Below, one piece after another: positions 52,510-61,915 of a stretch of 64,000 nt of DNA (position 1 is its first letter; each line of letters starts with the position of its first letter). Source of the DNA: SZUA-430 sp964547645. GTDB taxonomy: Bacteria; Pseudomonadota; Alphaproteobacteria; Micropepsales; Micropepsaceae. The notes below the pieces were generated by a model. The model worked only from the letters and a program-made list of their open reading frames with translations. It did not search any database and was not told the DNA's origin. The position numbers and the translations under genes are program-made. The stretch spans positions 1-64,000 of the forward strand of contig CAZJOM010000008.1 in assembly GCA_964547645.1 (NCBI GenBank), given 5' to 3'.

Positions 52510-55419
52510 ATGCAGGACGGTATGACCGGATCGCTCACCGCCCGGATTTGCCGCGTCCCCGAGACCTTTGATGCTGCGCTCGGGGCGCGGACGCTCGAGA
52601 CGCTGGGCGAGCGGGCGGGGGAGGGGGCGCTGCGCGAGCTGATCGCGGCGACTGCTTCGAATAGCCCGTATCTCGCGCGGTTGATGGAGCGCGAGGCCGA
52701 CAACCTGGTGCGCGATCTGGCCGGCGATCCGCGGATCATGCTGGCGACGATGCTCGCCAGTTTGCGGTTTGATGAGACGCCGACGCGCGCGGACATGATG
52801 CGGCGCCTGCGCGAGGTGAAGCGGCGGGCGTCGCTGTTGATCGCGCTGGCGGACCTCGGCGGGGTTTGGGGTCTGGACGAGGTGACCGAGGCGCTGACGA
52901 AGCTGGCGGATGCGGCGCTGGCGTCGTCGCTGCGCTATGCGATGATCGAGGCGATCGGCCGAGGGCGGTTTGCGCCGAGCGATACGATCGAGCCGGCGGA
53001 TAATGCGGCGCTGTTCTTTCTCGCGATGGGGAAGTACGGCGCGTTTGAGTTGAACTATTCCAGCGATATCGATTTTAGCTGCTATTTCAATGCGGATCGC
53101 TTGCCGGTTGCGGCGAATGTGGAGCCGCGCGAGTTTGCGGTGCGGCTGACGCAGGCCACCGTTGCGCTGATGCAGGAAGCAACGGCGGACGGGTACGTCT
53201 TCCGCTGCGACTTGCGGCTTCGGCCGGATGCCGGATCGACGCAGATCGCGGTTTCGACGCGAGCGGCGGAGGCCTACTACGAATCCATGGGCCAGAACTG
53301 GGAACGTGCCGCGATGATCAAGGCGCGGCCGTGCGCGGGAGATCAGGGCGAAGGTGCGGCGTTTCTGAGCCAGATGGAACCGTTCGTGTGGCGCAAGTAT
53401 CTGGACTATGCGGCGATCGAGGACATTCATTCGATCAAGCGTCAGATCCATGCACACGGCGGCCACGGCGAGGTGGCGATCGCCGGACACAACATCAAGC
53501 TTGGCCGCGGTGGCATTCGCGAGATCGAGTTTTTTGCGCAAACGCAGCAACTGATCCTGGGCGGGCGTATCCCGACGTTGCGGCGTTCGCGTACCGTCGA
53601 TGCGCTCGCTGCGTTGGCTCAGCGTGGAATCATAGCGGAGGAAACGCGGGCCGACCTGACGGAGACTTATGAGTTCCTGCGCACGCTCGAACATCGCTTG
53701 CAGATGATCGAGGACGAGCAGACGCACACGTTGCCGAAGACGCCGGACGGGCTGAGCAACGTCGCCCGGTTCATGGGCTTTGGCGTGACGCAGATTTTCT
53801 CCGACAAACTACGCGACCATCTGCTGCGAGTGCAGTCGCACTACGCGAAGCTGTTCGAGGGCAAGCCGTCGTTGTCGGAGGACTCGGGGAGCTTGGTCTT
53901 TACCGGCGTTGACGAGGATCCGGAGACGGTGCAGACGCTGCGCAAGCTGGGCTTCTCGCAGCCTGAGGCGGTGTCGGCCACGATCCGCGGTTGGCACCAT
54001 GGCCGCATCCGCGCGACGCGCAGCGAGAAAGCGCGCGAGAAGCTGACCGCATTGATGCCGCTGCTGTTGGCGGCGTTGGGCAAGACCGCCAATCCGGACA
54101 TCGCGTTCACGCGCTTCGACAAGTTTTTGAGCGGGTTGCCGTCGGGCGTTCAGGTGTTCGCGCTGTTGTTCTCCAACCCGCGGCTGCTCGATCTGATTGC
54201 CGAGATCGTGGGGACGGCGCCACGCCTGGCGGATCATTTGGCGCAGCGGCCGGGGTTGCTCGATGTTCTGATCGACGTGGATTTTCTGCGGCATCAGCCG
54301 GGGTTGAAGGAGCTTGGCGAGAACCTGGAGTCGCTCATGCGCGGCGCTAAGACGTTTGAGGACAAGCTCGACGTTGCGCGGCGGTGGACGAAAGACCAGC
54401 AGTTCCGAGTTGGGCTTCAACTCCTGCGGGGCGAAGTCGACGGGATTGCGGCGGGCTATGCGTTCGCCGACGTGGCGGAGGCGGTGATCGCCGCGTTGAA
54501 CGCAGCGACGTTCAAGGAGACTGCGGCAGCCCACGGACAGGTTAAAGATGGCGAGATGGTCGTCATCGCGATGGGCCGCGTTGGCGGGCGCGAAATGACG
54601 GCCGCTTCTGACCTCGACCTGATCTTTGTCTATGATCATGCGAAGGATGCAGTCACGTCCGACGGTGCGCGTCCGATCGCGCCAAGTATCTATTTCGCGC
54701 GCGCTTCGCAGCGTTTGATTTCGGCGCTGACCGTGATGACCGGCGAAGGCGGTCTCTATGACGTTGACATGCGCTTGCGGCCGTCGGGTAACAAAGGGCC
54801 CGTGGCGGTTAGCTTTGAGACGTTTGCCAAGTACCAAGCAGATGAGGCTTGGACGTGGGAGCGGCTCGCGCTGACCCGCGCGCGGGTGGTTGCTGGCCCT
54901 GACGAGTTGCGTTCGCGGGTCGAAGGGGTCATTCGCCGCGCGCTGACCGCACCGCGGGGTCCGGTGGAGATTCTGACCGACGTGGCCGAAATGCGTGGCC
55001 GGTTGGACCGCGAGCGCCCGGCAAAGTCGCCATGGGACATCAAAGAGGCGAAGGGCGGCCTGTTCGATGTGGAATTCGTCGCCCAGGGCCTGCAATTGGT
55101 TCATGCGCAAAGAGACACCAGCGTCTTGAGGGCAAATACGATCGAGGCGCTCGACAGCTTGGCTGCGGCGGGCGTTCTTTCGGCAGCGGACTATGAAATG
55201 CTCGGGCGGGCTGTGAGCCTTTACCAGCGGATCACTCAACTCCTTCGCCTCACGGTCGAAGGTGCCTTCCAGCCGGCGGATGCGTCGGCGTCACTGCGTG
55301 CGCTTGTCGCGAAGGCGTCTGGCGCCGCGACGTTCGAAGAGGTCGAGATCACACTCGCCGCGGTCGAGGCTGACGTGAGGGCTGTGTTCGAGCGGTTGAT
55401 CGGACCAGTTTCCGGGTAG
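52510..55419 (+). CDS. glnE: Glutamine synthetase adenylyltransferase/removase GlnE
   Basis: A 969-residue protein of expected length with two nucleotidyltransferase halves. The N-terminal (deadenylylating) half has MGKYGAFELNYSSDIDFSCY and IKLGRGGIREIEFFAQ. The C-terminal (adenylylating) half has MGRVGGREMTAASDLDLIFV and GGLYDVDMRLRPSGNKGPVA. The DxD metal sites are intact in both. It adds and removes AMP on glutamine synthetase in response to PII and glutamine. GKYGAFEL replaces the more usual GKLGGREL. An ATG at 52522 is an alternative start. Confidence 0.95.
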   Translation: MQDGMTGSLTARICRVPETFDAALGARTLETLGERAGEGALRELIAATASNSPYLARLMEREADNLVRDLAGDPRIMLATMLASLRFDETPTRADMMRRLREVKRRASLLIALADLGGVWGLDEVTEALTKLADAALASSLRYAMIEAIGRGRFAPSDTIEPADNAALFFLAMGKYGAFELNYSSDIDFSCYFNADRLPVAANVEPREFAVRLTQATVALMQEATADGYVFRCDLRLRPDAGSTQIAVSTRAAEAYYESMGQNWERAAMIKARPCAGDQGEGAAFLSQMEPFVWRKYLDYAAIEDIHSIKRQIHAHGGHGEVAIAGHNIKLGRGGIREIEFFAQTQQLILGGRIPTLRRSRTVDALAALAQRGIIAEETRADLTETYEFLRTLEHRLQMIEDEQTHTLPKTPDGLSNVARFMGFGVTQIFSDKLRDHLLRVQSHYAKLFEGKPSLSEDSGSLVFTGVDEDPETVQTLRKLGFSQPEAVSATIRGWHHGRIRATRSEKAREKLTALMPLLLAALGKTANPDIAFTRFDKFLSGLPSGVQVFALLFSNPRLLDLIAEIVGTAPRLADHLAQRPGLLDVLIDVDFLRHQPGLKELGENLESLMRGAKTFEDKLDVARRWTKDQQFRVGLQLLRGEVDGIAAGYAFADVAEAVIAALNAATFKETAAAHGQVKDGEMVVIAMGRVGGREMTAASDLDLIFVYDHAKDAVTSDGARPIAPSIYFARASQRLISALTVMTGEGGLYDVDMRLRPSGNKGPVAVSFETFAKYQADEAWTWERLALTRARVVAGPDELRSRVEGVIRRALTAPRGPVEILTDVAEMRGRLDRERPAKSPWDIKEAKGGLFDVEFVAQGLQLVHAQRDTSVLRANTIEALDSLAAAGVLSAADYEMLGRAVSLYQRITQLLRLTVEGAFQPADASASLRALVAKASGAATFEEVEITLAAVEADVRAVFERLIGPVSG

Positions 55420-55425
55420 ACTGCC

Positions 55426-56532
55426 TCACCACTCTTCGACGAGTTTGAACGAGGCGCCGATTTCGCCGTAGACGCGCAGCGTGCAGGGGCCGGCGGCCTT
55501 GGGTACGTCTGCTTGCAGCGCCTCGCTTGTTTGCCCCGTCATCGTCTGACGGGTGCAGTTGATGCGGTATTGGCCGACGCCGCTGCCAAGAGAAGCGAAT
55601 TTGAACTTGGTGCGCGTCAGTGTGTGTTCCCAGACGCCGCTGCCTTCCGAAGCCGGATCGGCGAGCAGCGTTCCATCGAGAGAGAGCGCCGCCGTTGCAC
55701 CGAGGCGCTTCTTTGCGTCGGTAATGGTCTCAGCGGTCGCTTTGATGTCGGCGCCCGTGGGGTCGAAGCTGTCGGTGGCCGGAAGCGGCGCCGCGCACGC
55801 TGCGTGAATCAGGTTGCCGTTAGCTGCCTCGAGCCGGAGGCGCATGCGGCGGGCGGCAGGCACCACCTGCTTCTCGAGGAATGTGCCGCCTTCGATGAGG
55901 GTGTGCCGGACGTGGACTAGCGCGCGGGCGGTGTCGTGCGATTTTTCGTACGCGAAGGCAAGCGCGAACGAGATTTTTGCCTGTTCGTAGAGCGTCAATC
56001 GCATCCGAAGCGTTTGTTCCAGTAAAGCGATGCCTTCGGCGTATTTGCCGGCGGAGACCAGGCCGCGCGCTTCGTCGAACTTTGCGACAGCTTCGTCGTG
56101 CACAGCGGTGTTGCCGACGTTTTGGCGGCGGAAGACGAGATCGACCGCGTTGCCGTATTGCTCGATCGGTTCGCCGTCTTGGGTTGCGGGTTTGTACTTC
56201 CAGCGCGCGACGGCGCGGCGTGCGGCGCGGGCCATGGTTTCCGGGCCGATGCGATCGAGGACGACGATGTCGGCGGTTTCGCCTTCGGCATTGATCGTGA
56301 AGCCGAGGCGTACCCACCCTTCGCTTAGATCGTCGCCATCGGGGAAGTCGGGTAGGGTGCGGGCGCTTTCGCGGGCGGCGGCGACAAAGCCCGCCGGGAG
56401 AGCCGCTTTGGCGCACACATTCGGAGCGGACGGCGGGGTCAACGATGCCGGCGGCGCTGCAACAGCCAATGTAACGGACGCCACGCTTAAGGCCGCGGCC
56501 ACCACCAAGCGCAACTTCCGAATCTTACCCAT
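55426..56532 (-). CDS. TonB-C domain protein with helical repeat region
   Basis: A 368-residue exported protein (signal 1-25). Residues about 70-135 form a TonB C-terminal-like domain (GWVRLGFTINAEGETADIVV, RRAVARWKYKPA). Next comes a TPR-like region (AVAKFDEARGLVSAGKYAEG, then IALLEQTLRMRLTLYEQAKI), and then a C-terminal domain with Cys and beta strands. There is no cytoplasmic anchor typical of true TonB, so it probably binds a receptor or another partner from the periplasm. It lies 95 bp after the TonB-dependent receptor gene on the same strand. Confidence 0.75.
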   Translation of the reverse strand: MGKIRKLRLVVAAALSVASVTLAVAAPPASLTPPSAPNVCAKAALPAGFVAAARESARTLPDFPDGDDLSEGWVRLGFTINAEGETADIVVLDRIGPETMARAARRAVARWKYKPATQDGEPIEQYGNAVDLVFRRQNVGNTAVHDEAVAKFDEARGLVSAGKYAEGIALLEQTLRMRLTLYEQAKISFALAFAYEKSHDTARALVHVRHTLIEGGTFLEKQVVPAARRMRLRLEAANGNLIHAACAAPLPATDSFDPTGADIKATAETITDAKKRLGATAALSLDGTLLADPASEGSGVWEHTLTRTKFKFASLGSGVGQYRINCTRQTMTGQTSEALQADVPKAAGPCTLRVYGEIGASFKLVEEW

Positions 56533-56627
56533 TCGCCGATTTCATTTCATTAAAGGCGCCCCCGGGCACACTTTAGGCGACACCGGGGCGGATGAACAGT
56601 GCATCGCACCCCGGCGTAACTGAGAGG

Positions 56628-59417
56628 TCAGTGTCGCAGTCGCAACGTGGCGCCAATCATACGCGGCTCGCCGACGAAGGCGTCGATGGTGCTGGTGCCA
56701 GCCGGCACGGGGCAAGAGGCTGACGCCGGCGGCGGGCAAACCGAACTACCTTGCAACGGCGCGTCGAAGGCCGTGTTGATGTAGTTCTCGTCGAGAAGGT
56801 TACGGGCGAAGAATTCGAGGCCGATCCACTCGTCTTCACCGTAGACGCCTAGCTTCAGGCCAACGACGGCATAGGCGTCCTGAACCTTGCGCGGGTCGAG
56901 GTTCGAGCCAGTGTTCATCTCGCTTTGCCACCTGGCGTCTACATGGAAGCGAGCGGTAAAGGCATCGATGAACGGAACGGAGTAGTCGACGGCGCTGGTA
57001 AGCGTCCATTCAGGCGAGTGCGTGATGCGCGCGTCTTCGAGAAGGAAGAGACCGGGATTGCGGTTGATGAAGGATCCGACCTCCGCGAGCGAGCCTATGT
57101 CACCGTACCTCGCGTCGGTGTACTGCACCGCAAAAGTCGTGGTCAGCGCTTTGATGGGGGTCCAATAGGCTTCAACCTCGACACCCTTGCTGATCACCTC
57201 GGGCACAGACGTTACGATGAACGATGTGCCGGTGAACGTGTTCAGCTGGAAGTTTTCGAAGTCCTGATAGAAGACGGCAGTGTTGATGTAGAGCGTCTTG
57301 TCGACCTGTGTTTTTAGGCCAAGCTCGTAGGCATCAACGAATTCCGGTGCGAAGCTGGTGTCCGGCGCGCGGACGGTCTGGGCGGGCACCGCTCCAGGGA
57401 CTGCAAAGAGTGCGTTCGATATGATCGATCCTGCCGCATCGGAAAACGCGCGGTCGAGATTGAACCCGCCCGCCTTGTGGCCCCGAGAATACGTCGCATA
57501 GGTGTTGAAGTCTTCGTCAAGCCGCCACGCGAGAGTGGCAATTCCTGAAAACTCGTCCGACTCTGACTCTTGATGGTGGGGCGTGGTCAGCGTCAACACG
57601 TCCAACGCTGTCCGCGTATAGGGAAGGCAAGCAAGAGAGGCGACGGCCGTTGCCGACGATGTTGGCCCGCCAGTGTTGTTCGCCACATTTCTAACAGGGT
57701 CCAAGCCAAACGCTGCTTCAACGCTGGAGCAGCCAGCTTGACCCGTCGTCCGGTAGGTGGCGTCAAAAGTCTTCGTCTCAGACGTCCACCTCAGACCTGC
57801 GATGAGGTCGATGTTGTCGTCCAAGTGAAACACGTTGTGTGTGAAAATCGCAAAGCTCTCGGCGTTTTGTTCGTATAGGTCGCGATCACCTCCACCCCCT
57901 GTGTAGACCGCGGTTGCTAAGGAATGACCGGCCAAGGTGTTTAATGCGGAGCGCAGCCCAAGCGGGCTGTCGGCAACGCGATGCAAGCTCAAAAAGGACT
58001 CCAGTTCCGTGCCGAATGTCAGGGTCGACTGACGAGTGATGTCTTCGTTCGAATAGAAGGCGCCGAAGAGCCAGTTTACCCAGCCAGCTTCTCCCGTAAT
58101 GCGGGATTCATGCGTGAACGTCTCGAACTCGTTGAAGTTTGAGCCGTCAGTCGGGAACGATAACATCTCGGCGCCGGAGAAGTCCGCGTCTTGTCCGTAG
58201 TCCGTTTTCCAATCACGGTAGGCGGTAATGGAGGTCAGCTTCGCGCCGTCGAAATCCCAGTTGAGTTCACCGGAAATGCCGCGGTCTTCGACGTTGCTGT
58301 TTGTAGAGCTGTTGCCGAAGGCAATTTGCGACTCGACCTGATTGGTTATCGACTTGCCGATGAGGGGGTTTTCGATTGAGTTGATGATCGCCGGTGCCGC
58401 CGTGTTCGGGAACGCTACTGTTGGAGTGCGGCCGAAGCTGCCTGGGTTGACCGTCACCGCCGAGCAGCATTGGTCCTTGCGCTTGGCGTAGTCGACGATC
58501 AGGCGGACGTCTGCGTTGGCGTTGGCTTGCCAGAGGAGCTGGCCGCGGCCGCTGTAGTAGCTCTTCGCGTTGCCGTCATAGGCGTCGGGGCGGCCGGGGT
58601 TGACGTCGATGTAGCCTTCTTGCTCGTGGCGCGTGAAAAAGATGCGCGCGGCGAGTTCGTCGGGGGAAAGGACGAAGTTCGCGGCGCCCTTCGCGACGTA
58701 TTGGTCGAACGATCCGACGGTCGCTTCGCCCCAGACTTCGTTCGTGAAGGACGGCTTCTTGGAGATGATGTTCAGGATACCGGCCGAGGTGTTGCGTCCG
58801 AAGAGCGTGCCTTGCGGGCCGCGGAGGACTTCGACGCGCTCCAGTTCGCCCAGATCGCCAAAGGCGACGCCGGTCCGGTTGCGGTAGACGCCGTCGATGA
58901 ACGTGCCGACGGCCGCTTCGAGGCCGGGGTTGTCACCCTGCGTGCCGACGCCGCGGATGCGGGCGGTGTAGGCGAAGGGGTTGCCGTTGTTCGTAATGAC
59001 GAGAGAAGGGACAACCGAAACGAGGTCCTCGATGTTCTCGACCCGCGCGGCTTCGAGCGTCGCCCTGTTAACGTTTGTGACCGCGATCGGGGTCTTCTGC
59101 AGGATCGTCTCGCGCCGCGTGGCGGTGATGACGACGCGCTCGACGCCGCCCTCGCCCGCATCGTCGCTGGGCTCGGCAGGTGCGGGTTCGGTGGCGGCAT
59201 CAGGTGTCGCCTCTGGGGTGGACGGCGCGCCGGTCGCGGGTTGAATCTTCGTCGGTTGGTCTTTTGCGCCGTCGGCCGACGGCGCGTCGGCGCTGGCGGT
59301 TTGGACAGGCGTGACCGCTATGGTCGCCAAAGCTGCGAATGCAGCCGATAGAAATAGCCGCCGTTTGCTGTCGTTCAGGCACGCCGCAACATCAAACGTC
59401 GCTAAGGGGATACGCAT
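56628..59417 (-). CDS. TonB-dependent outer-membrane receptor
   Basis: A 929-residue protein: signal region (about 1-45), a Pro/Ala-rich linker, the TonB box region (ERVVITATRRETILQKTPIA), the plug domain (LVSVVPSLVITNNG, GVGTQGDNPGLEAAVGTFID, GELERVEVLRGPQGTLFGRN), and a beta-barrel ending in IGATLRLRH with the terminal aromatic/basic pattern. It imports a substrate using TonB energy. The type with long loops and EVLRGPQGTLFGRN is common in sphingomonad- and caulobacter-like species. Substrate is unknown. The start at 59417 has GAGG seven bases upstream. Confidence 0.92.
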   Translation of the reverse strand: MRIPLATFDVAACLNDSKRRLFLSAAFAALATIAVTPVQTASADAPSADGAKDQPTKIQPATGAPSTPEATPDAATEPAPAEPSDDAGEGGVERVVITATRRETILQKTPIAVTNVNRATLEAARVENIEDLVSVVPSLVITNNGNPFAYTARIRGVGTQGDNPGLEAAVGTFIDGVYRNRTGVAFGDLGELERVEVLRGPQGTLFGRNTSAGILNIISKKPSFTNEVWGEATVGSFDQYVAKGAANFVLSPDELAARIFFTRHEQEGYIDVNPGRPDAYDGNAKSYYSGRGQLLWQANANADVRLIVDYAKRKDQCCSAVTVNPGSFGRTPTVAFPNTAAPAIINSIENPLIGKSITNQVESQIAFGNSSTNSNVEDRGISGELNWDFDGAKLTSITAYRDWKTDYGQDADFSGAEMLSFPTDGSNFNEFETFTHESRITGEAGWVNWLFGAFYSNEDITRQSTLTFGTELESFLSLHRVADSPLGLRSALNTLAGHSLATAVYTGGGGDRDLYEQNAESFAIFTHNVFHLDDNIDLIAGLRWTSETKTFDATYRTTGQAGCSSVEAAFGLDPVRNVANNTGGPTSSATAVASLACLPYTRTALDVLTLTTPHHQESESDEFSGIATLAWRLDEDFNTYATYSRGHKAGGFNLDRAFSDAAGSIISNALFAVPGAVPAQTVRAPDTSFAPEFVDAYELGLKTQVDKTLYINTAVFYQDFENFQLNTFTGTSFIVTSVPEVISKGVEVEAYWTPIKALTTTFAVQYTDARYGDIGSLAEVGSFINRNPGLFLLEDARITHSPEWTLTSAVDYSVPFIDAFTARFHVDARWQSEMNTGSNLDPRKVQDAYAVVGLKLGVYGEDEWIGLEFFARNLLDENYINTAFDAPLQGSSVCPPPASASCPVPAGTSTIDAFVGEPRMIGATLRLRH

Positions 59418-59623
59418 TGCCAACCTCACCACACCCGCTGAAACCATTTGTGACCGTTTCATTCGAACGAACGGTCATTTCGAATCGAGTGTAGTCACGC
59501 GACTCTTCGATGTCTGCCGAGCAGAACGTGCAAAGCGTTTTTTGATTAGAAAATTCGTGTGCACGGACGGTAAGTATTCGAGCATCGCGCGTGGTGCGAC
59601 GCGTACTCAATCTGCAGTCTGTG

Positions 59624-61024
59624 TCAGTTTAGACGGTGGAGCAGGTTCGACGCGAATTCGGAGAGCGTGTCGTCTCGCGCGCCCATGATCACAATGCGGT
59701 CGCCGGGTTTGGCAAGGCTGGCGAGCTTGTCGCCGCACGCTGCGCGGTCGGCAAGATGAAGCGCTTGATGGCCCTTGTCGCTTACACCCCGGGTGATGTC
59801 TTCGCTGGTCACGGTCCGGTTCGTTGTGCCGCCGTAGTAAGCGGGGTCCGGCATTACAAGAAAGTCATCTTGGCGGAGGTGGTCGGCGAAGCAGGCGATC
59901 AGCTCATCCTTCATCAGGCGCAGCGGGCCGAAGCCGTGGGGCTGGAACATCACGAGGAGCCGGCCCGGGAAGGCGTGCAACGTCGCCAAGGTGGCGGCGA
60001 TCTTGTCGGGGTTGTGCGCGAAATCGTCGATGACGGTGATACCGTTGCGCGTGCCGACGATCTCGAACCGGCGCTTGATGCCCGAGAAGGTCGAAAGTGC
60101 ATTGGCGGCGTCGGTCAAGGCGATCCCGCAAGCGCGGGCTGCGCAAAGGGCGGCGAGTGCGTTCGAGACATTGTGAGCGCCGGGCGCTTTGAGATGGATA
60201 TCGAGCCGCGTGCCGGTGTCGCGTTCGGTGACTTCGAACGTAATGCCGTCGGGGGCGGGACGCAGCCGGCCGGCGAAGAGTTGAGCGCGCAGATCGGTGA
60301 GACTGAAGGTCAGGGCGTGCGGCGTGTCTTTGGCGAGCGCTTTGGTTTCGTCGTTGTCGAGGTTGAGAACGGGGACCTTTGCCTTGGCGATGAAGTCGCG
60401 GAACAAGGTGCGAAGTTCGTCCATCGACTTGTGATCGAGAGAGATGTTCGTGACGACGGCGACGCGCGGGCGATAGAGCGCGATCGAGCCGTCGCTTTCG
60501 TCGACTTCACTGACGAAGGTGTCGCCTTGGCCGACGACGGCGCTGGCGAACGGGTTGTCGGCGTCGGCGAAGTTCTTCATCACGGCGCCGTTCATGATCG
60601 TCGGCTTCGCGCCGGTCTGCTCAAGGATCCAACCGACCATACCGGTTGTCGTCGACTTGCCGCTGGTACCGCCGATGGCGACGCTTTGTTTGGCACCGTT
60701 GAAGAGCGTCGCCAGGAGCTCGGCCCGGCGCATAGCAGGAAGGTCCAGTTTGCGCGCGGCTTGGACGTCGGGGACGGTTTCTTCGACTGCGGCCGATGTC
60801 ACCAAGATTTGGTCGCGGCCGGTGATGCCGCTGCCATCCTGCGGGAAGAGGCCGATGCCCTTGGCCTTTAGGTATTCGAACTTTTGACCCAGGCGGCCTT
60901 GGTCCAGCGAGCGGTCGGAACCATCCACGGCGTAGCCTTGGCCGCGCAGAATCAGGGCCAGCGGCAACATTCCGCTTCCGCCTATTCCGCAGAAGAAATA
61001 ACGTGCTTGACGATTCAGTGTCAT
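59624..61024 (-). CDS. Mur ligase, Mpl/MurC-like
   Basis: A 466-residue protein with FFCGIGGSGMLPLALILRGQ (UDP-binding glycine loop), the ATP loop VAIGGTSGKSTTTGMVGWIL, SEVDESDGS and VVTNISLDHKSM, and the C-terminal HNPDKIAATLATL. This is the Mur ligase family, close to MurC and to Mpl, which attaches recycled L-Ala-D-Glu-mDAP tripeptide to UDP-MurNAc. The divergent neighbour is an LD-carboxypeptidase, whose product would be that tripeptide, favouring Mpl. A canonical murC normally sits in the division cluster, which is not here. Confidence 0.85.
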   Translation of the reverse strand: MTLNRQARYFFCGIGGSGMLPLALILRGQGYAVDGSDRSLDQGRLGQKFEYLKAKGIGLFPQDGSGITGRDQILVTSAAVEETVPDVQAARKLDLPAMRRAELLATLFNGAKQSVAIGGTSGKSTTTGMVGWILEQTGAKPTIMNGAVMKNFADADNPFASAVVGQGDTFVSEVDESDGSIALYRPRVAVVTNISLDHKSMDELRTLFRDFIAKAKVPVLNLDNDETKALAKDTPHALTFSLTDLRAQLFAGRLRPAPDGITFEVTERDTGTRLDIHLKAPGAHNVSNALAALCAARACGIALTDAANALSTFSGIKRRFEIVGTRNGITVIDDFAHNPDKIAATLATLHAFPGRLLVMFQPHGFGPLRLMKDELIACFADHLRQDDFLVMPDPAYYGGTTNRTVTSEDITRGVSDKGHQALHLADRAACGDKLASLAKPGDRIVIMGARDDTLSEFASNLLHRLN

Positions 61025-61068
61025 GGGGGTTGATCGCATATGACGCGTCGCCGCGTAAATGGTTTCGA

Positions 61069-61914
61069 ATGACCGCCCGCACTGTGAGAATCGTGGTTGT
61101 CGCCCCGGCGAACCGCGTCGACCCGTCCATAGCGCAGCGCGTCGCAGTGATCGCCAAGAGCGCCTTTGCGGGCCGGGTGGAGCTTGTGTTCCATCCCCAA
61201 TGCCATCTTTCGTCCGGGCACTTTGCCGGGGATGATGCGGCACGGGCGGCGGCGCTGATTGAGGTTGCCAACGACGCGAAGTTTGATGCGGTCTGGTTCG
61301 GGCGCGGCGGCTACGGCTCTGGTCGGGTGGTCGAGACGGTGTTGCCAAAGTTGACGGCCGCCGCCCGGCGAAAGCTTTATCTGGGTTACAGCGATTTAGG
61401 CACGGTGCTGGCCGCGTTCTATGTGAACGGGATCGGCCGCGTGGCGCATGGGCCGATGCCATCGGATCTGGCCCGCGACAACGGGGAAGCCGCGGTTCGG
61501 CGGGCCTTGTCGTTCTTGGTCGACCGCCTACCGGAAACGGTTGAACCGACGGCGTGGTCGGGCGCCAAGTGTGTGGCGTTCAATCTGGCGACGTTCTGTT
61601 CGTTGATCGGGACGCCGTGGCAGCCGGACCTGACCGGGCATGTTCTCATGCTGGAGGATGTTGCCGAGTATATGTATCGCATCGACCGGATGATGTTTCA
61701 GATCACCTCAAATCCAGGTCTGCGCAAGCTTGCCGGGATCAAACTTGGTCGATGCAGTCAGATTCCCGACAACGATCCGGCCTTCCTGCAGACCGAGGTC
61801 GAGGTCGTGCAGTCGTGGTGCAAGCGGTCGGGGATCCCGTACCTCGGTCGCGCCGACATCGGGCACGATGCCGAGAACAAGGTCGTACCGTTCGGCGGCA
61901 TGCTGACGAGCTGA
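61069..61914 (+). CDS. LD-carboxypeptidase (S66 family, LdcA-like)
   Basis: A 281-residue protein with the S66 motifs: FGRGGYGSGRVV, LYLGYSDLGTVL with nucleophile S108, LEDVAEYMYRIDRM with the catalytic Glu at 196 or 200, and IGHDAENKVVPFGG with H266. It removes the terminal D-Ala from recycled muropeptide tetrapeptides in the cytoplasm. The start at 61069 leaves 44 bp to the Mpl-like start on the other strand. A possible upstream start at 61003 would overlap that gene. Confidence 0.9.
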   Translation: MTARTVRIVVVAPANRVDPSIAQRVAVIAKSAFAGRVELVFHPQCHLSSGHFAGDDAARAAALIEVANDAKFDAVWFGRGGYGSGRVVETVLPKLTAAARRKLYLGYSDLGTVLAAFYVNGIGRVAHGPMPSDLARDNGEAAVRRALSFLVDRLPETVEPTAWSGAKCVAFNLATFCSLIGTPWQPDLTGHVLMLEDVAEYMYRIDRMMFQITSNPGLRKLAGIKLGRCSQIPDNDPAFLQTEVEVVQSWCKRSGIPYLGRADIGHDAENKVVPFGGMLTS

Positions 61915-61915
61915 C

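Noticed and set aside
58470..59351. 293-codon + strand ORF antisense to the TonB-dependent receptor
   Set aside because: Val/Asp/Arg/Gly-rich antisense shadow; the receptor plug motifs are clear on the other strand.
59636..60871. 411-codon + strand ORF antisense to the Mur ligase
   Set aside because: No start context or domain; the ligase frame contains all Mur motifs.
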